Source: Acidimicrobiaceae bacterium (lineage in GTDB: Bacteria > Actinomycetota > Acidimicrobiia > Acidimicrobiales > Ilumatobacteraceae). Taken from it: DNA of 6,775 bases. How positions within the stretch are numbered: position 1 is the stretch's first letter; the number at the start of each line of letters is the position of its first letter. Location of the stretch: the NCBI GenBank assembly GCA_947486675.1, contig CANKUF010000040.1, forward strand, positions 1-6,775, read 5' to 3'. Positions 1-5,690 of this stretch are shown piece by piece. The notes below the pieces were generated by a model that saw nothing but the letters and a program-made list of their open reading frames with translations, was not told the DNA's origin and made no database searches. The position numbers were made by a program, and so were the translations under genes.

Positions 1-393
1 TTGCCAACAGCAATCGAAGAACTGTTGCGCATGTATGCACCGGTCACCATGGCGCGCATTGTTAGCCAAGATGCCGAAATTGGTGGTTGCCCAGTAAAAG
101 CTGGCGACTCAGTGCTGCTTCCATTCCCAGCGGCTAACCGCGACCCTGAAGTATTCCCCGATGCCGACAAAGTTGTTATTGATCGCGAAGAAAACCGCCA
201 TGTTGCTTTCGGACTTGGTATTCATCGTTGCCTCGGTTCAAACCTTGCTCGTCTCGAACTTCGTGTTGCGGTTGAAGTGTTTATTCAACGCTTTCCGAAG
301 TTTGAGCTCCCAAATCCAAGCGCGGTTACATGGAGCCTTGGTCAGGTTCGCGGACCACGCAAGTTGCCAGTACGAATTACGCAACGCGCATAA
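1..393 (+). CDS. Cytochrome P450, C-terminal part (5' end outside window)
   Basis: This is the C-terminal ~130 residues of a soluble bacterial cytochrome P450, a haem-thiolate monooxygenase that normally takes electrons from a ferredoxin and its reductase. Visible landmarks (numbered from the first codon in the window) are the K-helix ExxR at E7-R10, an NRDP stretch at 46-49 followed by VFPDAD, and the haem-binding loop FGLGIHRCLG at 70-79, matching FxxGxHxCxG with C77 as the axial thiolate ligand. The end (WSLGQVRGPRKLPVRI) is normal for the family. About 270 N-terminal residues of a usual ~400-residue P450 are missing because the window begins inside the gene; the first codon TTG is probably not the start. 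The substrate cannot be told from this part. The stop lies three bases before the helicase start, suggesting co-transcription. Confidence 0.95.
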   Translation: MPTAIEELLRMYAPVTMARIVSQDAEIGGCPVKAGDSVLLPFPAANRDPEVFPDADKVVIDREENRHVAFGLGIHRCLGSNLARLELRVAVEVFIQRFPKFELPNPSAVTWSLGQVRGPRKLPVRITQRA

Positions 394-396
394 TTC

Positions 397-2619
397 GTGT
401 CGCATTCGCAGCCTCCATCCAGCGTTGATCTGGATGCATTAAACCCAGATCAACGCGATGCAGTGCTGCATCCATCGGGTCCATTACTGGTTGTTGCTGG
501 CGCCGGCTCGGGCAAAACCCGGGTGCTTACACAGCGCATTGCGTATCTCATTGCCAATGACACGCACCCCATGCATATTTTGGCCATTACTTTCACCAAC
601 AAGGCTGCCCAGGAAATGCGCGATCGCGTGCAAGCACTTGTTGGCCCTGTTGCCAAGCAAATGTGGGTCAGCACGTTTCACTCGGCGTGTGTGCGAATTT
701 TGCGTGCTCAGGCTGATCATCTTGGTTATCCAAAAACGTTTTCCATCTACGACCAATCCGATGCCCAACGCCTCGTTGGTTATTGCATTCGCGACTTAGG
801 GCTCGACCCGAAGCGATACAGCGCTCGGGGAGTGCAGGCACGCATCAGTTTGTGGAAGAACGAACTAGTCATTCCACACGATGCAGCGCAACAGGTGAAT
901 AACACCATCGATCAGAAGTATGTCGATGTGTATCGTGAATATCAAAAGCGCCTAGAGCGTGCTGGGGCAATGGACTTCGATGATTTGCTCACCAATGTGG
1001 TGCGCTTGTTCCGTCAACACCCCGACGTGTTGCGTGTGTATCAGGAGCGCTTTAAGCACATTCTCATTGACGAATATCAAGACACCAACATGGCGCAGAA
1101 CGCCATCGTGGTCATGCTTGGTGCATTGCATCACAATGTGTGTGTCGTGGGCGACTCCGACCAAAGCGTGTATCGCTTCCGTGGCGCGGACTTCCGCAAC
1201 ATCTTGGAATTTGAAAATGCTTTCCCTGAAGTAACCACTGTGGTGCTTGCGCAAAATTACCGAAGCACGCAAACCATTCTGGATGCCGCGAACGCAGTTA
1301 TTACGAACAATGCAAGTCGCAAACCGAAAGACTTGTGGACTGATCAGGGCATGGGCGAGAAGATCGTGCGGTATTTTGCCAATGACGAATTTGATGAAGC
1401 CAAATGGGTGATTGCGCGTTTGAAAGAGTTGCACGACCAGGAGCATCGCAAGTGGAGCGAACTTGCCGTGTTCTATCGCACCAATGCGCAAAGCCGTGTT
1501 CTTGAAGAATCGTTAACTCATGGCGGAGTTCCCTACAAAGTGGTCGGCGGAACCAAGTTCTACGATCGCCGTGAAGTTAAAGATGCTTTGGCGTATTTGC
1601 GCCTTGCGTCTAACCCGCTTGACGAAGTGAGTATTAAGCGCGTGCTCAATGTGCCTAAACGCGGCATTGGTGACACGACAGTTGCAAAAGTTGATGCATA
1701 TGCCAACGAAATAGGCATTTCTTTTGCACTTGCATTGCGTCGCGCAACGGAAGCAGGGGTGGGGGCGGCTGGTGTGCGTGGAATTAACACATTCATGCAG
1801 CTACTCGATGAGTGTCAAGCAATGCTGGAAGAAGGCCCTGGCCCTGTACTGCGTCACGCCATGGAACGAAGCGGATACCTTGCCGAACTTGTTGCTGAAG
1901 ACACGGTTGAGTCTGCTGGTCGCGAAGAAAACGTGCAAGAACTCATTGGTGTTGCCAGCGAATTCATGCAAGTAGATGAATTCCTTGAACAAGTCGCACT
2001 CGTTGCCGACACCGATCAAATCGATTCAGAAAATCACGTCACGCTCATGACGCTTCACTCAGCAAAGGGCCTCGAATTTCCCGTTGTGTTTATTGTTGGC
2101 GTTGAAGAAGGAATTTTCCCGCACAATCGCGCACTTACCGACCCAGTGGAATTGGAAGAAGAGCGCAGGCTTGCGTACGTGGGTATCACGCGCGCAAAAG
2201 AGCGCTTAGTGCTCAGTCATGCATGGAGCAGAAGTTTGTTTGGCAACACCAACTACAACCCGCCGTCGCGTTTCCTTGCAGAAATTCCAGAAGAACTCAT
2301 TGAACGCGAAGGTAATACCGACTCTGGTGCCGATTCGCAGCGTTATAGCTATCGTTCGCAAGCCGACCGTGGCTATGCGCCAACTACTCGATTGTCGCGA
2401 ACTGGCCCAGTTGTTACTCCGGTGTCGAGTGCACATATGCAAACTGAAAATCATGGGTTGCGTATCGGTGATGAAATTGTTCACCCAACATTTGGCGAGG
2501 GAATCATTATCAACATTCGCGGTCAAGGCGAAAAAGCAGAAGCAGCAATTCGCTTCCGTTTAGTTGGTGAGAAACATCTTTCTCTTGCGTGGGCACCGCT
2601 GAAAAAATCTGGCGAATAA
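397..2619 (+). CDS. pcrA: ATP-dependent 3'-5' DNA helicase, PcrA/UvrD family
   Basis: Superfamily 1A helicase that translocates 3'-5' on single-stranded DNA and unwinds duplexes during repair and replication-fork maintenance. All core motifs are present: Q motif around LNPDQ (15-19), Walker A AGAGSGKT (34-41), Ia ITFTNKAA (64-71), Ib STFHS (92-96), Walker B DEYQDTN (225-231), III GDSDQSVYRFRGA (252-264), IV QNYRST (286-291), V TLHSAKGLEF (552-561) and VI RRLAYVGITRAKERL (590-604). After a polar linker (~635-685), residues 687-737 (LRIGDEIVHPTFGEG...) form the Tudor-like domain that in PcrA/UvrD binds RNA polymerase. At 740 residues the length is normal. The GTG at 397 is the only usual start: an in-frame TAA sits six bases upstream (391-393) and the Q motif begins at residue 15. 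No Shine-Dalgarno sequence is evident, so translation may depend on coupling to the P450. An actinobacterial UvrD1 name would fit equally well. Confidence 0.96.
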   Translation: MSHSQPPSSVDLDALNPDQRDAVLHPSGPLLVVAGAGSGKTRVLTQRIAYLIANDTHPMHILAITFTNKAAQEMRDRVQALVGPVAKQMWVSTFHSACVRILRAQADHLGYPKTFSIYDQSDAQRLVGYCIRDLGLDPKRYSARGVQARISLWKNELVIPHDAAQQVNNTIDQKYVDVYREYQKRLERAGAMDFDDLLTNVVRLFRQHPDVLRVYQERFKHILIDEYQDTNMAQNAIVVMLGALHHNVCVVGDSDQSVYRFRGADFRNILEFENAFPEVTTVVLAQNYRSTQTILDAANAVITNNASRKPKDLWTDQGMGEKIVRYFANDEFDEAKWVIARLKELHDQEHRKWSELAVFYRTNAQSRVLEESLTHGGVPYKVVGGTKFYDRREVKDALAYLRLASNPLDEVSIKRVLNVPKRGIGDTTVAKVDAYANEIGISFALALRRATEAGVGAAGVRGINTFMQLLDECQAMLEEGPGPVLRHAMERSGYLAELVAEDTVESAGREENVQELIGVASEFMQVDEFLEQVALVADTDQIDSENHVTLMTLHSAKGLEFPVVFIVGVEEGIFPHNRALTDPVELEEERRLAYVGITRAKERLVLSHAWSRSLFGNTNYNPPSRFLAEIPEELIEREGNTDSGADSQRYSYRSQADRGYAPTTRLSRTGPVVTPVSSAHMQTENHGLRIGDEIVHPTFGEGIIINIRGQGEKAEAAIRFRLVGEKHLSLAWAPLKKSGE

Positions 2620-2624
2620 ATACG

Positions 2625-3119
2625 TTACGGCGTTATGGGGTTCATCGTTCCCCGCAAGTCGATGAGCAGCGTGGTTTTGTTCTCCACAATCGGACGAACA
2701 TCAGTTGGTGGCATCAATTGCTCAACAGTGAGCGTGCGGCCTTCGCAGTCGGTAAACGTGTGAGTTTTTTGAATCTGTGTGACAAGACAATCATCTGTTC
2801 GATCGGCCGGGTATGCGTAGTACACCTGCCAACCTTTAGATACGTCTGTGCCGTTGTGCTCAATCACGATTGATCGCTTGCCCAATGGGTCACGCAGGTC
2901 TGGATACAACACCGGACCGCTCTCAGAGATGGATTTGGCAATGTCTGCGACCTGTCCAACGACGAACGTTCGGTCTCCCGTTGCAGTGATCACCTCTGTC
3001 TTATTGGTGACGTATGTCGCCATTAGCCATGTCACCCCAAAAAGTGCGGCAAAAAAGAAGATGCCCCCGACAATGGGAAATACCGCACGGGTAAAGGGCG
3101 AATTGGACCAACGTGCCAT
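2625..3119 (-). CDS. Membrane-anchored hypothetical protein, possible ligand-less Rieske-like domain
   Basis: A 164-residue protein I cannot name. The N-terminus is short and basic (MARWSNSPFTR), followed by one hydrophobic helix at about 13-36, so a single-pass anchor with the C-terminal ~125 residues outside the membrane is likely. That domain has GPVLYPDLRDPLGKRSIVI (68-86), then WQVYYAYPADRTDDC (97-111) and FTDCEGRTL (122-130), ending in a LLIDLRG strand. The order resembles a Rieske fold: a first Cys loop, a second Cys loop followed by Phe/Gly-rich sequence, then a closing strand. The cluster-binding His residues are absent, leaving only C111 and C125, so iron-sulfur binding is improbable and a disulfide is more likely. 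The Rieske comparison is my inference. The ATG at 3119 is preceded by a poorly spaced GAGG. The gene converges on the helicase and diverges from the mutase subunit. Plus-strand ORFs over this region look like antisense shadows. Confidence 0.8.
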   Translation of the reverse strand: MARWSNSPFTRAVFPIVGGIFFFAALFGVTWLMATYVTNKTEVITATGDRTFVVGQVADIAKSISESGPVLYPDLRDPLGKRSIVIEHNGTDVSKGWQVYYAYPADRTDDCLVTQIQKTHTFTDCEGRTLTVEQLMPPTDVRPIVENKTTLLIDLRGTMNPITP

Positions 3120-3216
3120 GCCTCAAGTGTTGCCGATGCGGCTTGGCAGTGCCTACTTCTCGGGCCCAACCGCGGGTTGGTATCGGTCACGTCGAAGGGC
3201 GTAGGGTTCTGTAGTC
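3120..3216. promoter_or_regulatory. Divergent intergenic region, likely promoters for both sides
   Basis: These 97 bases separate the minus-strand membrane protein from the plus-strand mutase subunit and should contain the promoter of each. Rightward, TAGGGT at 3202-3207 fits the actinobacterial TAnnnT -10 form, with TTGGTA at 3177-3182 as a possible -35 at a rather long 19-base spacing. The -10 lies nine bases before the GTG, so a leaderless or nearly leaderless transcript is possible. No convincing leftward promoter was recognised. The boxes were read by eye; the region's regulatory role rests mainly on its position. Confidence 0.4.
3166..3180. repeat. Perfect inverted repeat, possible operator
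   Basis: CCAACC and GGTTGG form perfect 6-bp arms around a GCG spacer, in the middle of the divergent intergenic region. The right arm overlaps the possible -35 box of the mutase-sucCD operon. This is the layout expected for a dimeric repressor site, but the repeat is short and could be chance. No regulator gene is adjacent. Confidence 0.35.
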
Positions 3217-3621
3217 GTGAAACGTCCTTACCGCGTAGTAGTGGCCAAGCCTGGCCTAGATGGCCATGATCGAGGCGCCAAAACCATCACTCGTGCTTTG
3301 CGCGACCATGGTTTCGAAGTGATTTATACGGGCCTGCATCAATTGCCAGAGCAAATTGCAGAAACCGCGTTGCAAGAAGATGTCGATGCGGTTGGTCTGT
3401 CGTTGTTGTCTGGTGCGCATCTCACATTGTTTCCGCGAGTAATGGAAGAACTCCGTTCGCGCAACCTTGGCGATGTGTTGGTGTTTGGCGGGGGAGTGAT
3501 TCCCGATGCTGATGCGCGTGAATTGCGCAATCAAGGCGTCGGCGAAATCTTTGGCCCTGGTTCATCGTTGAAAGACATCGCAAGTTGGCTCGAGCAAGCG
3601 CTTGATGCCCGCGAGCAATAA
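3217..3621 (+). CDS. B12-binding small subunit of an acyl-CoA mutase (methylmalonyl-CoA mutase C-terminal domain type)
   Basis: A 134-residue stand-alone cobalamin-binding domain. In two-subunit acyl-CoA mutases this chain carries adenosylcobalamin, while a separate large subunit binds the acyl-CoA and does the radical carbon-skeleton rearrangement. The B12 signature is complete: DGHDRG at 15-20 (DxHxxG, with H17 the lower cobalt ligand), SLLSG at 62-66 (SxL) and FGGG at 90-93. Stretches such as VVVAKPGLDGHDRGAK and IYTGLHQ are typical of methylmalonyl-CoA mutase C-terminal domains and of isobutyryl-CoA mutase small subunits (IcmB). These cannot be separated without the large subunit, which is not in the window. 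The GTG start is forced, because an in-frame TAG lies at 3202-3204. An AGGG at 3203-3206 may serve as a ribosome site. sucC follows after 14 bases, so this is probably the first gene of a mutase-sucC-sucD operon. Confidence 0.92.
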   Translation: MKRPYRVVVAKPGLDGHDRGAKTITRALRDHGFEVIYTGLHQLPEQIAETALQEDVDAVGLSLLSGAHLTLFPRVMEELRSRNLGDVLVFGGGVIPDADARELRNQGVGEIFGPGSSLKDIASWLEQALDAREQ

Positions 3622-3622
3622 C

Positions 3623-3632
3623 AAGAAAGAAG
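3623..3632 (+). promoter_or_regulatory. Ribosome binding site of sucC
   Basis: The purine run AAGAAAGAAG occupies most of the 14-base gap after the mutase subunit stop and ends three bases before the sucC ATG. It is the only Shine-Dalgarno-like stretch there and supports the ATG at 3636. Confidence 0.5.
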
Positions 3633-3635
3633 TTC

Positions 3636-4781
3636 ATGGATCTTTTCGAATATCAAGGCAAACAGTATTTTGCCAAGTACAACATTCCCGTTTCAGCTGG
3701 TGGTGTTGCGCACACCGTTGACGAAGCAGTTGCCGAAGCCGAGAAGGCTGTGTACCCAGTTGTTGTGAAGGCTCAGGTGCAAGTAGGCGGACGCGGCAAG
3801 GCTGGCGGAATCAAGTTGGCAACAAATGCTGACGAAGTTCGCTTGCACGCCGGAAACATTTTGGGCATGGACATCAAGGGCCATGTCGTAAAGCGTGTGT
3901 GGATCGAGCATGCATCAGACATCGCCGAGGAGTACTACGCGTCGTTCACACTTGATCGTGCAGCAAAGCAGCACCTACTGATGTTGTCTGCACAAGGCGG
4001 AGTTGAAATTGAAGATGTTGCGGCTAAAGACCCAACTGCAATCGTGAAGTTGCATATCAACCCGATCGTTGGTTTGTCGCTAGCGACTGCTCGACAAGCA
4101 TCAATCGACGCGAAAATTCCTGAGAAGGCTCTTGACGGTGTTGCCGACATGTTGGTGAAGCTGTACGAGTGCTTCACCAAGGGCGATTGCGATCTTGCAG
4201 AAATTAACCCATTGATTTTGAAGCCAACTGGCGAAGTGCATGCACTCGATGCGAAGGTGAGCCTCGATAGCAATGCAGCCTTCCGTCACCCAGAGTGGGA
4301 AGAGTACGCAGCAACCGAAGAACTTGATGCTCGTGAGCAATTGGCCCGCGAAAAGAACCTGCAATACATCGGTCTTGATGGAACTGTGGGAATCATTGCT
4401 AACGGTGCTGGTTTAGCGATGAGCACCTTGGACGTGGTGAATCAAGTTGGCGGTAGTGCAGCAAACTTCCTCGATATTGGTGGTGGTGCGAATGCCGAAA
4501 TGATGACGGCCGCGCTCGAAGTAATTAACTCAGACGCCAAGGTAAAGAGCATTTTCATCAATATTTTCGGTGGCATTACCCGTGGCGAAGAAGTAGCCAA
4601 GGGAATCGTTGAAGCGGTGAAGCGCGTAACGCTGCGTGCACCAATTGTTATTCGCCTCGATGGCACGAATGCCGAAGAAGGCCGCAAGATTCTTGCCGAG
4701 GCAGGCATTCCAGATTCACAGCTCACCAGTCGACCAACCATGCTCGAAGCTGCTCGCGCGGCTGTCGCGTTGGCTAAGTAA
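3636..4781 (+). CDS. sucC: Succinyl-CoA synthetase (ADP/GDP-forming) beta subunit
   Basis: Beta subunit of the TCA-cycle enzyme that interconverts succinyl-CoA plus ADP or GDP plus phosphate with succinate, CoA and the nucleoside triphosphate, in the cytoplasm with SucD. The 381 residues are close to the ~388 of the E. coli protein. The N-terminal ATP-grasp part starts MDLFEYQGKQYFAKY and contains VVVKAQVQVGGRGKAGG (42-58), holding the nucleotide-binding lysine and glycine loop, GGVEIE (121-126) and the metal-site segment LAEINPL (187-193), with N191 and D205 as expected Mg ligands. The C-terminal ligase half has NGAGLAM (256-262), NFLDIGGGA (277-285), NIFGGI (309-314) and RLDGTNAEEGR (340-350). 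Nothing is missing. Nucleotide preference cannot be judged by eye. It sits 14 bases after the B12 subunit and nine bases before sucD, in one operon. Confidence 0.98.
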   Translation: MDLFEYQGKQYFAKYNIPVSAGGVAHTVDEAVAEAEKAVYPVVVKAQVQVGGRGKAGGIKLATNADEVRLHAGNILGMDIKGHVVKRVWIEHASDIAEEYYASFTLDRAAKQHLLMLSAQGGVEIEDVAAKDPTAIVKLHINPIVGLSLATARQASIDAKIPEKALDGVADMLVKLYECFTKGDCDLAEINPLILKPTGEVHALDAKVSLDSNAAFRHPEWEEYAATEELDAREQLAREKNLQYIGLDGTVGIIANGAGLAMSTLDVVNQVGGSAANFLDIGGGANAEMMTAALEVINSDAKVKSIFINIFGGITRGEEVAKGIVEAVKRVTLRAPIVIRLDGTNAEEGRKILAEAGIPDSQLTSRPTMLEAARAAVALAK

Positions 4782-4786
4782 GGGAA
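4780..4786 (+). promoter_or_regulatory. Ribosome binding site of sucD
   Basis: AAGGGAA overlaps the sucC stop codon and ends four bases before the sucD ATG. It is the clearest Shine-Dalgarno sequence in the window and suggests coupled translation of the two subunits in equal amounts. Confidence 0.7.
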
Positions 4787-4790
4787 CGTC

Positions 4791-5690
4791 ATGGCAATTT
4801 TCGTAGATCAAAACACCAAGGTCATTGTTCAGGGTTTAACTGGCGGACAAGGACGTTTTCACGGCTTACGCAACAAGGCATACGGCACTCAAATTGTGGG
4901 TGGAGTAACTCCTGGAAAATCTGGGCAAGACGTTGAAGGAATTCCTGTTTTCGATTCGGTTGAAGATGCAGTGAAGGCAACTGGTGCAACTGCATCGTTT
5001 ATTGCAGTTCCGCCAAAAGCAGCACCTGCAGCAATTCTTGAAGCAGCGCGCGCAGGTATCGGATTCGTCGTGTGCATTACCGAAGGTATTCCCGCACAAG
5101 ACGAAGCGCGAGTGTTTGCAACATTGCAGCGCGACTTTCCTGCAACGCGTTTGCTCGGCCCTAACTGCCCAGGCATTATTAGCCCGGGTAAATGCAACAT
5201 CGGCATTACTGCAGGCGAGATTGCACAACTTCCAACGGCGTCCGGTCCAAACGTTGGCATTGTTTCGCGTTCGGGAACATTGACCTATCAAGCGCTGTAC
5301 GAATTGAAGCAGCAGGGAATTGGCGTCAGCACATGTGTCGGAATTGGTGGCGACCCAGTTCCTGGAACATCGTTTGTTGATTGCTTGGCCGAGTTTCAAG
5401 CAGACCCAGAGACACACGCCATCATCATGATTGGTGAAATTGGTGGATCAGCCGAAGAAGAAGCTGCGGAATTCATCACCAACCATGTGACGAAGCCGAT
5501 GAGTGCTTACATCGCTGGAGTGACAGCTCCTGCGGGCAAGAAGATGGGCCACGCTGGCGCAATTGTTTCTGGCGGTAAGGGAACCGCTCAGGGGAAAATG
5601 GACGCGTTGCGCATGGCTGGCGTGAAGATTGGACTCAACCCAACTGAGGCTGGCTCGCTGATGGCCGAAATTGTAAATAACCTTCGTTAA
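4791..5690 (+). CDS. sucD: Succinyl-CoA synthetase alpha subunit
   Basis: Alpha subunit of succinyl-CoA synthetase, which carries the CoA-binding Rossmann domain and the histidine phosphorylated during catalysis. The start MAIFVDQNTKVIVQGLTGGQG and YGTQIVGGVTPGK (31-43) are the CoA-binding part. ITEGIP (96-101) and LGPNCPGII (122-130) are family signatures. VSRSGTLTYQA (158-168), GIGGDPVPGT (184-193) and IGEIGGSAEEEAA (214-226) belong to the ligase domain. The active-site histidine is H254 in MGHAGAIVSGGKGTAQGK (252-269), equivalent to H246 in E. coli. At 299 residues it is slightly longer than the E. coli protein (289). The ATG at 4791 has a good ribosome site. Its TAA stop directly touches the GTG of the acyltransferase. 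Confidence 0.98.
   Translation: MAIFVDQNTKVIVQGLTGGQGRFHGLRNKAYGTQIVGGVTPGKSGQDVEGIPVFDSVEDAVKATGATASFIAVPPKAAPAAILEAARAGIGFVVCITEGIPAQDEARVFATLQRDFPATRLLGPNCPGIISPGKCNIGITAGEIAQLPTASGPNVGIVSRSGTLTYQALYELKQQGIGVSTCVGIGGDPVPGTSFVDCLAEFQADPETHAIIMIGEIGGSAEEEAAEFITNHVTKPMSAYIAGVTAPAGKKMGHAGAIVSGGKGTAQGKMDALRMAGVKIGLNPTEAGSLMAEIVNNLR

Noticed and set aside
952..1491. 179-codon minus-strand ORF inside the helicase gene
   Set aside because: It lies opposite fully conserved helicase motifs II to IV, and its translation shows no recognisable domain; it is an antisense shadow.
2637..2653. GGGG/CCCC hairpin as a terminator for the helicase
   Set aside because: The stem is only four base pairs with a nine-base loop, lies inside the opposing gene, and has no T-run on either strand.
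2766..2772. T-run as an intrinsic terminator
   Set aside because: No stable stem precedes it, and on the minus strand it is simply the lysine-rich coding segment around QKTHTF.
2589..2873. 94-codon plus-strand ORF overlapping the helicase 3' end
   Set aside because: It starts inside the Tudor-like domain coding sequence in another frame and continues antisense to the membrane protein; no motif supports it.
2848..3204. 118-codon plus-strand ORF opposite the membrane protein
   Set aside because: It overlaps the minus-strand gene, which has a coherent membrane helix plus domain. This translation has no plausible domain, and the ORF would fill the divergent promoter region.
4866..5417. 183-codon minus-strand ORF inside sucD
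   Set aside because: It is antisense to conserved SucD sequence, rich in Cys, Arg and Asn in a way typical of shadow translations, with no known motif.
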